The translations under genes and the position numbers were made by a program. The notes under the pieces were generated by a model, which saw nothing but the letters and a program-made list of their open reading frames with translations, ran no database searches and was not told where the DNA came from. From NCBI RefSeq assembly GCF_036492245.1, contig NZ_AP025286.1, positions 1,116,001 to 1,180,000 on the forward strand: 64,000 nucleotides of DNA, in the 5' to 3' direction. Numbering within the stretch: position 1 is the first letter of the stretch; every line of letters begins with the position of its first letter. This stretch comes from Treponema bryantii (GTDB lineage Bacteria > Spirochaetota > Spirochaetia > Treponematales > Treponemataceae). Of the stretch, positions 1 to 9,345 are shown in pieces.

Positions 1-3000
1 GAACTTAAAGATATCAAAATTGAAGACGGTCCTTATGCACCTCTCTTCAAAAAATCTCTTGAAAACTATCAGGCTATGCGTACAGAAATGTATGCCGGCC
101 GTACCGACAAGCCAGTCTGCCTCATGGATATGGCAGTGATCGGAATGAAGTATCTTAAAAAGCACGGAAAGCTTGAAGATATGGAAGTTTCTGAAGAAAA
201 CAATGCATGTTCGGTTTATATAGACGTACATTACACAGCTGATGAAAATGGTAAGCCATTGGCAGCTGATGATCCAAAAGCCACAGAACGCTGGCTTATG
301 ATGTTCAAAAATGAAACTCATAACCATCCTACAGAAATTGAACCATTTGGTGGCGCTGCAACTTGTCTTGGTGGTGCTATCCGTGACCCGCTTTCTGGCC
401 GTTCATGGGTTTACCAGTCAATGCGTATTACTGGTGCTGCTGACCCTACAGTTCCTTTGTCTGCAACAATGAAGGGTAAGCTTCCGCAGATTAAACTCTG
501 CCGTGAAGCTGCTCAGGGATTCTCAAGCTACGGTAACCAGATTGGTCTTACAACTGGTCAGGTAGAAGAAATCTACCACCCGGGCTATGCCGCAAAACGT
601 ATGGAACTTGGTGCCGTTATCGCTGCCGCTCCTGTAGATACAGTTATCCGTGAACGTCCTGAGCCGGGCGACATCATCATTCTTCTTGGTGGTGGAACTG
701 GTCGCGACGGTATTGGTGGTGCAACAGGTTCTTCAAAGGTTCATACTGTAAAATCTGTTACAACTGCTGCTGCCGAAGTTCAGAAGGGTAACGCTGTAGA
801 AGAGAGAAAGATTCAGCGCCTCTTCCGCAATAAAGAAGTAAGCCTTATGATCCGCCGCTGTAACGACTTTGGTGCCGGTGGTGTTTCAGTTGCTGTTGGT
901 GAACTTGCTCCTGGTCTTGATATCAACCTCGATGCAGTTCCAAAGAAGTACGAAGGTTTGAACGGTACAGAACTTGCAATTTCAGAAAGCCAGGAACGTA
1001 TGGCTGTTGTTGTCCGCAAGTCTGATGTAGACCGCTTTATTGAAGAAGCAAAGAAAGAAAACTTAAATGCTGTTGTTGTTGCAACAGTTACAGATACAAA
1101 CCGCCTCGTTATGAAGTGGCGTGGAAAGACAATCGTAGACATTGGCCGCGAGTTCCTCGATGCCGCTGGTGCTCATCATGAAGCTACTGCTCTTATCGAA
1201 CAGCCAGCTGAGCCTGCTAAGTCTCCACTTTTGAACCCTCTCGAGTCTGTTGCTGCAGAACTCGATAAGCCTGTTAAGTGCGAAGGTTGTGTAAAGAATC
1301 ACCTCCACGATGCTTGGCTTGCTAATATGAACGACCTTGCCTGCTGTTCACAGCGTGGACTTGGTGAACGTTTCGACGGTTCTATCGGTTCAAGCACAGT
1401 TCTTTTCCCATATGGTGGAAAATATCAAAATACACCGGAAGCAGGTATGTCTGCTAAGATTCCGGTAATGACACCGCGTGAAACTTCAACAGCCAGCCTT
1501 ATGACTTACGGTTTTGACCCACGTGTTGGTCAGTGGTCACCATGGCACGGAGCAAAAACTGCAGTTTTGAGCTCACTTGCAAAAATCACTTGTATTGGTG
1601 GTAAGGCACGTACATCACGCCTCAGCTTCCAGGAATTCTTTGGCCGTGCAGTAAACGAAAAGCGCTGGGGATATCCAGCAGCTGCTTTGCTTGGTTCTGT
1701 TGATGCACAGGTTGAATCTGGTTGTGCTTCAATTGGTGGTAAGGACTCAATGTCTGGTACTTTTGAAGATATCAACGTTCCACATACACTCGTAAGCTTT
1801 GCCGTAACTCATGACGAAGCAAAGAATGTTGTAAGCGGTTCATTCAAGGCTGCCGGAAACAATATTTATATGGTAAGCGTTCCATATTCTGACCTTCTTG
1901 AGCCGGATTATGAAACCTTCCTTGCAAACTCAGATGTTCTTTATGATTTGAATAAGGCTGGAAAAATCAGCGCAATGTACCCTGTAGGACCTGGTGGAAT
2001 TGCAGAAGCAGTTACAAAAATGGCAATGGGTAACATGATTGGTGCAGAACTCCTTGCTCCAGAAGCAGCCGGAAGTTCAGATAACCTCGCTGGTCTTTTT
2101 GTTCCAACTTACGGAAATATCATCGTAGAAACTTCAGAAGATTTGATTAAGACAGAACTTAAGGCTGGAACTGTAACTCTTATCGGAAATACAGTTGCAG
2201 ACAAAAAGATTACTGTTAAGAATGCAACTCTTGGTGGAGTAACAAATCCTGCTGTAGAAATCAGCCTGGATGAATGTGTCGCTTCTTGGGAAGATAAACT
2301 TAAGGAAGTATTCCCACGTGTAAGTGGTGCAGCTCTTCAGCCTGAACTTCCAAGCTGGGCAACTGATGTTCATAAATCTCTCAGCGAAATCCGCAAGGCA
2401 CCGGCATTTGTACAGCCGACAAGCCGTCCAAAAGTATTGCTCCCGGTATTCCCTGGAACAAACTGTGAAATTGATATGGCTCGTGCATTCAACCTTGCAG
2501 GTGCAGATACAAAGATTGTAGTTCTTCAGAACCGCACACAGGCTCAGCTTACTGAGTCTCTCGACAATCTTGCTAAGGAACTCCGTGATGCACAGATTCT
2601 CGCCCTCAGTGGTGGATTCTCATCAGGTGATGAACCAGATGGTTCTGCAAAGTTTATTGCAAATGTACTCAAGGCTGGAAACATCAGCGAAGAAGTTATG
2701 AACCTTCTTAAGAAACGTGATGGTCTTGTACTTGGTATCTGTAACGGATTCCAGGCTCTCGTTAAGACTGGTCTTGCTGTATACGGTGAAATCCGCGATA
2801 TGACTCCTGATATGCCAACTTTGACATACAACAGAATCAACCGCCACATCAGCCGCATCGTTCGTACACGTATTGTTTCAGCTACATCTCCTTGGGCAAT
2901 GCATCCAAGTGTAATCGATAGCCGCAATCACCTTATCGCAATCAGCCACGGTGAAGGCCGCTTTGTTTGTGATGAAGCTACAGCAAAACGCTTGTTCGAA

Positions 3001-3276
3001 AATGGTCAGGTATTTACACAGTATGTAGACGAGTTTGGACGTCCTGCAATTACAGAACCTGACAATCCAAACGGATCTGCATTCGCTATCGAAGGTATTA
3101 CATCTCCAGACGGACACGTACTTGGTAAGATGGGACACTCAGAACGTGGAGTAGGTTTGGAAAACAACGGCGCAAGCTTCGACCTTTTCAAGAACGTTGG
3201 TGGAAATCCACTTTCAAACGAAAGCGAAACTACCTGTGAAAACCTCTTTGCTGCCGGAGTTTCTTACTTCAAATAA
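1..3276 (+). CDS. purL: Phosphoribosylformylglycinamidine synthase (FGAM synthase), fused PurL-PurQ type, 5' end outside window
   Basis: This enzyme converts FGAR, glutamine and ATP to FGAM in cytoplasmic purine synthesis. The reading frame is open from the first base, so the N-terminus lies upstream; about 1,091 residues are visible, and the fused enzyme is usually about 1,200-1,300. The synthetase part carries FKNETHNHPTEIEPFGGAAT and a second half-domain with SIGGKDSMSG. A class I glutaminase domain closes the protein, with the nucleophile cysteine in GICNGFQ, the early motif FPGTNCE and the late motif SHGEGRF. PurQ function is therefore fused rather than separate. A CNNM gene starts 3 bases after the stop with no ribosome-binding site of its own, so coupled translation is likely. 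The identification is firm. Confidence 0.96.
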   Translation, partial: ELKDIKIEDGPYAPLFKKSLENYQAMRTEMYAGRTDKPVCLMDMAVIGMKYLKKHGKLEDMEVSEENNACSVYIDVHYTADENGKPLAADDPKATERWLMMFKNETHNHPTEIEPFGGAATCLGGAIRDPLSGRSWVYQSMRITGAADPTVPLSATMKGKLPQIKLCREAAQGFSSYGNQIGLTTGQVEEIYHPGYAAKRMELGAVIAAAPVDTVIRERPEPGDIIILLGGGTGRDGIGGATGSSKVHTVKSVTTAAAEVQKGNAVEERKIQRLFRNKEVSLMIRRCNDFGAGGVSVAVGELAPGLDINLDAVPKKYEGLNGTELAISESQERMAVVVRKSDVDRFIEEAKKENLNAVVVATVTDTNRLVMKWRGKTIVDIGREFLDAAGAHHEATALIEQPAEPAKSPLLNPLESVAAELDKPVKCEGCVKNHLHDAWLANMNDLACCSQRGLGERFDGSIGSSTVLFPYGGKYQNTPEAGMSAKIPVMTPRETSTASLMTYGFDPRVGQWSPWHGAKTAVLSSLAKITCIGGKARTSRLSFQEFFGRAVNEKRWGYPAAALLGSVDAQVESGCASIGGKDSMSGTFEDINVPHTLVSFAVTHDEAKNVVSGSFKAAGNNIYMVSVPYSDLLEPDYETFLANSDVLYDLNKAGKISAMYPVGPGGIAEAVTKMAMGNMIGAELLAPEAAGSSDNLAGLFVPTYGNIIVETSEDLIKTELKAGTVTLIGNTVADKKITVKNATLGGVTNPAVEISLDECVASWEDKLKEVFPRVSGAALQPELPSWATDVHKSLSEIRKAPAFVQPTSRPKVLLPVFPGTNCEIDMARAFNLAGADTKIVVLQNRTQAQLTESLDNLAKELRDAQILALSGGFSSGDEPDGSAKFIANVLKAGNISEEVMNLLKKRDGLVLGICNGFQALVKTGLAVYGEIRDMTPDMPTLTYNRINRHISRIVRTRIVSATSPWAMHPSVIDSRNHLIAISHGEGRFVCDEATAKRLFENGQVFTQYVDEFGRPAITEPDNPNGSAFAIEGITSPDGHVLGKMGHSERGVGLENNGASFDLFKNVGGNPLSNESETTCENLFAAGVSYFK

Positions 3277-3279
3277 AAT

Positions 3280-4563
3280 ATGGATGATGCACCCTCGGTC
3301 TACATATTCATAATTCTCGCGGCGCTGATTGTTCTTTCAATGCTGTTTTCTATCTCAGAAAGCTCATTTCTTGGAATGAACAAACTGCGCCTGAGAATCC
3401 TCAGAAAAAATAAAGATAAGCGCGCTCTTATTGCCGGCCGACTTTTAGACCGCAAAGAGCGCCTTATCAATTCTCTTTTAGTTTCCAATGACATTGTAAA
3501 TATATTTCTTTCTTCTATTATTACATCAATTGCCCTGGAAGTATTCGGGCCAAAAGGTGTAGGAATAGCTACTCTAATTGCAACACTGTTACTTTTGATT
3601 TTTGGTGAAATCACTCCAAAGACAATTTCTACCCGTTGTCCGGATAGAATTGCGTATGCGCTTGCTCCATTTGTACAGGTAGTAGTTGCGGTAATGCACC
3701 CGGTTGTTATTGTAGTTACTTTTATTGCACGCTGCGTTTTACGAATTTTCGGTATCAAAACTAACGCAAAAAAGCAGTCTTACACAGAAGAAGAAATCAA
3801 AACCTTTTTTGATATGAGTTCTGAAAGCGGAATTATTGAAGAAAATGAAAACCGCATGATGACTCAGGTATTTAAATTTTCAGATTTAGAGGCTCAGGAT
3901 ATCATGGTGCCGCGTACTAAAATTCGTGCAGTACCTCATGATGCAACTTATCGCGATATTCTTGAGCTTTCACAAAGATTAGGTTTTACACGTTTTCCTG
4001 TGTACAGAAAATCCATTGATGATATAGTCGGAATAATTTATCTGAAGGATATGCTTGCTTATAAGGAAAGTCAGAGTACTTTTAATCTTCTTAATGTAAT
4101 GCGTCCTCCGCTTTTTATTTTAGGTACAAAAAAAATAACTTCGGTACAGGAATTGCTTTTTGAAAGTCATGATTCAATGGCAATTATTGTAGACGAGTAT
4201 TCGGGTACAGACGGTGTAATTACAGAAAAAGATATTTCCCGTGAAATCTTTGCATTGCCAGGCGATGATTCCCTTCGCGGTAAAGTATTTGATTTTGATA
4301 ATGTTGAAGATAAAACTGATTTTGAAATTAACGGCTCGGTGCTTTTGCGAGACCTCAAGGAAGATCTTCATATTGCACTTGAATCAAATATAAATGAAAC
4401 AATCGGTGGCTGGTTCTCAGAACAGATTGACCGAATGCCTTCTGCCGGAGATACAGTAGAATTTGAAGGCTGGTTATTTACAATCAAAAAGATTCAGTCA
4501 CATCGAGTCGAACGTATTCTGATATCACGTATTGCTGCAGAAAATGAGGAGACAGAAAAATGA
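3280..4563 (+). CDS. CNNM/CorC (HlyC) family membrane protein, first of a pair
   Basis: The 427-residue protein has a DUF21/CNNM membrane domain (about residues 1-180, motifs SSFLGMNK and GEITPKTI), a CBS pair (about 205-330, with DIMVPRTKI and VDEYSGTDGVIT) and a C-terminal CorC_HlyC domain ending with GGWFSEQIDRMPSAGD. Members of this family are linked to Mg2+ or Co2+ efflux and were first annotated as haemolysin C; haemolysis is not implied. It follows purL by 3 bases. Its stop overlaps the start of a paralogue by ATGA, so the two are probably made together and may form a heteromer. The transported ion cannot be read from sequence. Confidence 0.9.
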   Translation: MDDAPSVYIFIILAALIVLSMLFSISESSFLGMNKLRLRILRKNKDKRALIAGRLLDRKERLINSLLVSNDIVNIFLSSIITSIALEVFGPKGVGIATLIATLLLLIFGEITPKTISTRCPDRIAYALAPFVQVVVAVMHPVVIVVTFIARCVLRIFGIKTNAKKQSYTEEEIKTFFDMSSESGIIEENENRMMTQVFKFSDLEAQDIMVPRTKIRAVPHDATYRDILELSQRLGFTRFPVYRKSIDDIVGIIYLKDMLAYKESQSTFNLLNVMRPPLFILGTKKITSVQELLFESHDSMAIIVDEYSGTDGVITEKDISREIFALPGDDSLRGKVFDFDNVEDKTDFEINGSVLLRDLKEDLHIALESNINETIGGWFSEQIDRMPSAGDTVEFEGWLFTIKKIQSHRVERILISRIAAENEETEK

Positions 4564-5825
4564 CGCATTATATAATTACTGGTGCAGAACTTTTACTCCT
4601 CATTTTATGTGTCGGCTTTTTTACTTCTTCTGAAACAGCGTATCTTTCATTACCTCGTCTAAAACTCAGAAGTATGGTGGAGCAGGGACGAAGAAATGCA
4701 AAAAAGGTTGCAGCTTTAAAAGATAATATGGACCGCCTTCTTACAACTGTTCTCATTGGTACCAACTTCTTGAATGCGCTTGCCTCTGCTATTGCAACTG
4801 CACTTGCTATAGATTTACTTGGTCCAAAAGGAACGGCAATAGCTCCGTTTGTAACAGCCTTTTTTATTACAACCTTTGCTCAGATTGTTCCGAAAACTGC
4901 TGCAGGACTTCATCCAGATAAGTTTACCTGTTTTTCTTCTATTCCTCTGCTTATTCTTGAAAAACTTTTTTTCCCTGTTATCTGGCTGTTTGAAAAATTA
5001 TCTCATCTTGTTGTAATTGTTGTAGAAAAAATCATGAAGCCTGCAGGCGCAATTGTTACCGAAGAAGAATTAAAAACTCTTATCGATGTTGGTTCTAATG
5101 AGGGAACAATTGAAAAAGATGAAAGTCGTCTTCTTAATAAAATCATCAAGTTTAATGACCTGCTTGTAAATGATGTTATGAAACATCGTTCTCAGGTAAG
5201 TATGATTAAGAAAGAAGCTGATTATAATGAAGTTATAAATCAGTTTTTGACTTCTGGTTTTTCAACCCTTACTGTTTACAGTGATAACCGTGAGAATGTA
5301 GTTGGTGTATTGAATTATAAAAAGGTTTTGTTTTGTTCAGAGAATATAGACCGCAGTGAAGGCTTTGCCGGCCGACAGATGTCTGATGTTTTATTTATTC
5401 CTGGAACCATGAGCGTTCTCGATATTCTTCAGCAGTTCCGTACCAGTGAACATAAGTTTGCTGTTGTTCTTGATGAACAGGGACAGACTGACGGTATCAT
5501 CACTATGGAAGATATTTTGAAAGTAGTGTTTGGACATATGTCAGATGAAAACACTTATGATAATACAGCTCCGGAAGATAAGGTAGAACTTGTTTCATTG
5601 AATACATTTATTGTTCCTGGTGATATGAAGATTGATGATGCTAACGAAATCCTTGGACTTCATCTTGAATCAGAAGACATGAATACAGTTGGCGGATGGC
5701 TTCTCGAACAGATCGGCTATTTACCTTCAGCCGGAATGGTATTTATAAAGGATAAAAATCTCTTTACAGCTGAAGATGTAAGCGGCCGCAGAATAGTTAG
5801 CGTCAGAGTGAAAAAGAGTAATTAA
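4560..5825 (+). CDS. CNNM/CorC (HlyC) family membrane protein, second of a pair
   Basis: The 421-residue paralogue of the preceding protein has the same order: DUF21 membrane domain (SSETAYLSLPRLKL, IVPKTAAGLHPDK), CBS pair (DVMKHRSQV, VLDEQGQTDGIIT) and CorC_HlyC domain (GGWLLEQIGYLPSAG). The start is fixed by an ATGA overlap with the upstream stop. The acidic PRT motif seen after DxM in the first copy is KHR here, so the CBS regions have diverged and the two copies may sense different ligands. The gene ends 2 bases before the convergent omptin-like gene. Family membership is clear, the ion is unknown. Confidence 0.9.
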   Translation: MTHYIITGAELLLLILCVGFFTSSETAYLSLPRLKLRSMVEQGRRNAKKVAALKDNMDRLLTTVLIGTNFLNALASAIATALAIDLLGPKGTAIAPFVTAFFITTFAQIVPKTAAGLHPDKFTCFSSIPLLILEKLFFPVIWLFEKLSHLVVIVVEKIMKPAGAIVTEEELKTLIDVGSNEGTIEKDESRLLNKIIKFNDLLVNDVMKHRSQVSMIKKEADYNEVINQFLTSGFSTLTVYSDNRENVVGVLNYKKVLFCSENIDRSEGFAGRQMSDVLFIPGTMSVLDILQQFRTSEHKFAVVLDEQGQTDGIITMEDILKVVFGHMSDENTYDNTAPEDKVELVSLNTFIVPGDMKIDDANEILGLHLESEDMNTVGGWLLEQIGYLPSAGMVFIKDKNLFTAEDVSGRRIVSVRVKKSN

Positions 5826-5827
5826 GA

Positions 5828-6862
5828 TTAGTATATAAAATATAAATCATCCAGAGCGTATTTTAAATAAATACTAAAATTATGTGTCATCCCTGAACTT
5901 CCAGCAAAACTATTTTTCAATAAATAATATTCATCTAATGTATGATTTTTTGACTGTGTATTTCCTGTAGTTAATGCCTGATAGGTGAATATATAATTTG
6001 CACCAATATAAAGTTTTTTATTGAATTGATAATCAATGGCAGAAGAAACTTTTATAATATTGAAGTAACCAGTCATTGTGTCACGGTAATCAGTACCTAA
6101 AGTCCTTTCTTTATTGGTGTAATGAGTATCAACAGATTCAATAATAGAAAAAATACTGATATCAAAATTTACAAAAAGATTTAATCGTTCATAAAACTGA
6201 AGTTTTACACCTTCTCCAAAAAATAGAATCTGGTGTTCTCTTTTATAATCAATTCCCATAAGTTCTCCTTTTAAAAAGTGTTTTGCATTTGGAGAATTAT
6301 AAGGAACAGTATATCCGAGAGTTGTGTATCTTGAACTGCCATACCATCCTTCTGCGTCTTTTGCAGAAAAATTATAATAACTGTTACAGTATTTTATTGA
6401 AGGAATGTAAGTAACTGAAAATGTTTTTGATATTGATTCTGGCGTTAATGGAATTCTACCTAGTAGACTCAATTCAAGATTAGAGAAGGTGTTGAGTGTA
6501 TTATCGCTGATAGAATATTCTGTCTTAATAGAATGATCTGATTCATCTTGCCAGTCAGAATCATACATATTTCCGGATGGTCCGTTCAATCCGTATGAAA
6601 AACTTGAGCAAAAGGAAAGCCATTTTACACCCCAGTCGGCGGATAATCCGATTGAGTGATTTTTTACAGTCCAGTTAAGCTCACTAAGCTTATATATATT
6701 CTGATCAGAATCTTTTGAATAAACAAATTCATTAAGAGTTCCATACTCAAATGAATATAGTGGCTTTATTGAAAAATGAAAAAGTGATTTCGAATCGCTT
6801 TCTGCAGTTGTAGAGAAAAGAAAAAAGAAAAATACTATAAATGTAAAAAAATATCGTTTCAC
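5828..6862 (-). CDS. Omptin-like outer-membrane aspartyl protease
   Basis: The 344-residue protein has a signal peptide (hydrophobic residues 4-17, cleavage probably after TTA at about residue 20) and alternating beta-barrel sequence. Omptins (OmpT, Pla) are ten-stranded outer-membrane proteases that cleave between basic residues on the cell surface. The family landmarks can be seen: LSELNW near residue 59, GNMYDSDW with Asp101 and Asp103 matching OmpT Asp83/Asp85, and VDTHY with Asp245 and His247 matching OmpT Asp210/His212. All four catalytic residues appear kept. It is slightly longer than OmpT. It overlaps the upstream rluA-like gene by 4 bases. Barrel loops are diverged, so substrate preference is unknown. 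Confidence 0.8.
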   Translation of the reverse strand: MKRYFFTFIVFFFFLFSTTAESDSKSLFHFSIKPLYSFEYGTLNEFVYSKDSDQNIYKLSELNWTVKNHSIGLSADWGVKWLSFCSSFSYGLNGPSGNMYDSDWQDESDHSIKTEYSISDNTLNTFSNLELSLLGRIPLTPESISKTFSVTYIPSIKYCNSYYNFSAKDAEGWYGSSRYTTLGYTVPYNSPNAKHFLKGELMGIDYKREHQILFFGEGVKLQFYERLNLFVNFDISIFSIIESVDTHYTNKERTLGTDYRDTMTGYFNIIKVSSAIDYQFNKKLYIGANYIFTYQALTTGNTQSKNHTLDEYYLLKNSFAGSSGMTHNFSIYLKYALDDLYFIY

Positions 6863-7608
6863 GCCAGTGGATCCACTCCAAAAATCTTTGCGAGCTGTTT
6901 TCTTGTAGCGTCCATATCCTTAGGGTAGGGTGCTGTAAAGCTTACTGCTTCTCCGGTTTTTGGATGTTTAATTTCAATTTTATATGCATGAAGAGCAAGT
7001 CTGCTTAAAAGAGGTCGTTCTTCACATTCATCACCATTCCACTTCTTTTTGATTTCGCTGAGACGGACTGGCTTTTGATTTCCACTGTAGAGAGGGTCGC
7101 AGACAATAGAAAGTCCTTTTTCTGCAAGATGTACACGAATCTGATGGGTACGTCCGGTTTTTGGTTTTGCTTCAATCCAGGAATAAGGGCCGCAGGTTCC
7201 AATTAAGCGGAAACTTGTAAAAGATGGTTTTCCGAATTTTTTATTTACTACAGTACGATGGCGTGAATCTCCATCCGGCTGTAAAGGAAGATCAACATCA
7301 AGAGTTTCCCAAAGAGGATGTCCGTAAACCAGAGCGTGATAAGTTTTCTGTACTTCACGTTTTTCAAACTGCATTGAAAGTTCTCTTTGAGCTTCAAGTG
7401 TTCGGGCATAAATAATAAGCCCGGAAGTATCTTTATCAATTCTGTGAACTGCGTAAAGTTTTCCGAATTCTTCCTGAGCCATAAGGTCCAGTCTCGGCGC
7501 ATCTTCATTGTAGCGGTCTGCAGCAATAAGAATACCGCTTTTTTTATTGAGTACTATAAAATCATCATCCGAATAAATAACGCTATAATTTGTGTTCTTA
7601 ACAGGCAT
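6859..7608 (-). CDS. RluA-family pseudouridine synthase
   Basis: The 249-residue RluA/RluD-type enzyme isomerises uridine in rRNA or tRNA. The catalytic aspartate sits in HRIDKDTSG, followed by the family motif GRTHQIRVH and the LHAYKI segment near the C-terminus. There is no S4 domain, which fits the short RluA-like class. The ATG is preceded by TATACT at 7616-7621, seven bases away, with no Shine-Dalgarno, so the mRNA may be leaderless. The gene overlaps the downstream omptin-like gene by 4 bases. The target RNA cannot be assigned. Confidence 0.9.
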   Translation of the reverse strand: MPVKNTNYSVIYSDDDFIVLNKKSGILIAADRYNEDAPRLDLMAQEEFGKLYAVHRIDKDTSGLIIYARTLEAQRELSMQFEKREVQKTYHALVYGHPLWETLDVDLPLQPDGDSRHRTVVNKKFGKPSFTSFRLIGTCGPYSWIEAKPKTGRTHQIRVHLAEKGLSIVCDPLYSGNQKPVRLSEIKKKWNGDECEERPLLSRLALHAYKIEIKHPKTGEAVSFTAPYPKDMDATRKQLAKIFGVDPLA

Positions 7609-7615
7609 AAATAAA

Positions 7616-7644
7616 AGTATACCATTTTTCAGAACGTTTTTCTA
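7616..7644 (-). promoter_or_regulatory. Promoter of the RluA/omptin-like operon
   Basis: On the minus strand TAGAAA (7639-7644) and TATACT (7616-7621) are 17 bases apart. The -10 box ends 7 bases before the ATG, so transcription would begin at or next to the start codon. Confidence 0.5.
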
Positions 7645-7705
7645 TTTTAATTTGTGTTTAATGGAAATACGTTTTATAATTTAATGTGTGATAATAAGGA
7701 CATCG

Positions 7706-7812
7706 AAACATATGCCGTAGGCGAAAACTATCCCCAAAAAAATTCTGCACAAGTGAGCGAAGCGAACGCGGAAGCCTTTTTTGGGGGAGTTTTCGCCGAG
7801 AGGCATATGTTT
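7706..7812. repeat. Long imperfect intergenic hairpin, element A
   Basis: Three nested arm segments pair across a central loop: AAACATATGCC (7706) with GGCATATGTTT (7802-7812), GGCGAAAACT (7720) with AGTTTTCGCC (7788), and CCCCAAAAAA (7732) with TTTTTTGGGG (7777). The loop contains GTGAGCGAAGCGAACGCGG. It lies between an rluA-like gene and the beta-CASP nuclease gene and shows no coding character. It resembles elements at 17.95, 49.5 and 55.6 kb in design but not in arm sequence. Confidence 0.75.
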
Positions 7813-7836
7813 TTTTGTTTATTCTCGGAGGTGTAT

Positions 7837-9261
7837 ATGTCTATAAAATGTATTTCCTTAGGTGCTGCAGAGGAAGTAACCGGCTCAAAGCACATTTTTA
7901 GAATTGATGACAGAATGTTTATGATAGATTGCGGTTCTTTTCAGGGAAAACGAAAGGAATCAGATGAAAAAAATAGAAATTTTGATATAGATCATGATAG
8001 TCTTGAGGCAGTAATTCTTACACATGGTCATCTGGATCACTGTGGTCTTTTACCTGTACTTACAAGAAAGGGATGGAGAGGAAATATTTATGCAACTCCA
8101 GCAACCCGCGATATTGCAAATCTTGTTATGATGGATAGTGCCCGTATTCAAGCTCATGATGCAGAGTTCTTAGGTAAGCAGGCTAGAAAAAAAGGTGAAA
8201 AGTTTTCATGGAAGCCGCTTTATGATGAAAATGACTGTGTAGCCGCTGCAAATCAGATTATTTCTCTTTCATATAATAGAAAGATGTTTATTGCACCAGA
8301 TGTTCAGCTTGAGTTTTTTGATGCAGGTCATATTTTAGGTTCTGCTTTTGCAAACGTTACAATCAATCCAAATCCTAAAGAGCCTGAGAAAGAGACAAGG
8401 CTTCTGTTCACCGGTGATATCGGCCGTAAGTGTAAACCTATCATCAGAAATCCGGCAATCGATATGCCAGCTCCAGATTATATCTATCTGGAATCAACAT
8501 ACGGTAATAAACTTCACGATAACCACGACCTTGCAATGAAAGAACTTATCCGCATAGTCCGTGATACCTGTGCAAAAAAAGGAAAAATCATTATTCCATC
8601 TTTTGCAATTGAACGCGCTCAGGAACTTGTATTCTATTTACATCTTCTTACAGATCAGAAAAAAATACCTGTTGTTCCTATTTATGTTGACTCTCCAATG
8701 GCAAGTAATGCGACTTCGGTTTTCCGTGTACATCCTGAATGTTATGATGACAGCGTAAACGAAGCTTTCCTTAAGCATCATAAAAATCCTTTTGGATTCA
8801 ATTCGCTCATTTATACAACCAGCGTAGAAGATTCAAAGGCCCTCAATAAAAAAGAAGGTCCGATGATTATTATTTCCGCTGATGGAATGTGTGAAGCCGG
8901 TCGTGTTCTCTATCATCTTGCAAACGAAATTTCTAATCCTAAAAATACAATTATGATTGTAGGATATATGGCAGAAAATACACTTGGCCGCCGAATCTTT
9001 GAAGGTCAGAAAGAAGTTACAATTCTTGGTGATAAGTATGAGGTAAAGGCAAAAGTAGAGAAGTGTAACGGTTTTTCTGCACATGCCGATTACAGCGAGA
9101 TGATTGAATGGCTTAAAGAAATTGATACAAGCCGTCTTAAGAAGATTTTCCTTATTCATGGTGAACTCGACCAGCAGGAAGGTTTTAAGCAGCATCTTGC
9201 AGAAGCTGGTTTTAATAATGTAGAAATTGTTCCTCCAGATACAGAATATGAACTCGAATAA
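7837..9261 (+). CDS. Beta-CASP metallo-beta-lactamase-fold ribonuclease (YSH1/RNA-specificity domain family)
   Basis: The 474-residue protein starts at ATG 7837, chosen because GGAGG lies 5 bases upstream; an earlier in-frame start would run through hairpin element A. The metallo-beta-lactamase core has the Zn ligands in THGHLDHCG and a GDIG motif. The beta-CASP insert follows (ESTYGN, PSFAIERAQE) and the C-terminal RNA-specificity part has ISADGMCEAGR and GFSAHADYSE. Such enzymes process or degrade RNA; the family also includes archaeal and bacterial CPSF-like nucleases. It is monocistronic here. The specific RNA target is unknown. Confidence 0.9.
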   Translation: MSIKCISLGAAEEVTGSKHIFRIDDRMFMIDCGSFQGKRKESDEKNRNFDIDHDSLEAVILTHGHLDHCGLLPVLTRKGWRGNIYATPATRDIANLVMMDSARIQAHDAEFLGKQARKKGEKFSWKPLYDENDCVAAANQIISLSYNRKMFIAPDVQLEFFDAGHILGSAFANVTINPNPKEPEKETRLLFTGDIGRKCKPIIRNPAIDMPAPDYIYLESTYGNKLHDNHDLAMKELIRIVRDTCAKKGKIIIPSFAIERAQELVFYLHLLTDQKKIPVVPIYVDSPMASNATSVFRVHPECYDDSVNEAFLKHHKNPFGFNSLIYTTSVEDSKALNKKEGPMIIISADGMCEAGRVLYHLANEISNPKNTIMIVGYMAENTLGRRIFEGQKEVTILGDKYEVKAKVEKCNGFSAHADYSEMIEWLKEIDTSRLKKIFLIHGELDQQEGFKQHLAEAGFNNVEIVPPDTEYELE

Positions 9262-9345
9262 TTTATCAGTTCTTCGATTGCAGGTTATTTACATACCACC
9301 CTTGAATTCGTTATTCTGTATACACTAAAAAAGAGGAGAAATTTT

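Noticed and set aside
7654-7836. N-terminal extension of the beta-CASP nuclease
   Set aside because: The extension is translated hairpin A. A strong GGAGG fixes the start at 7837.
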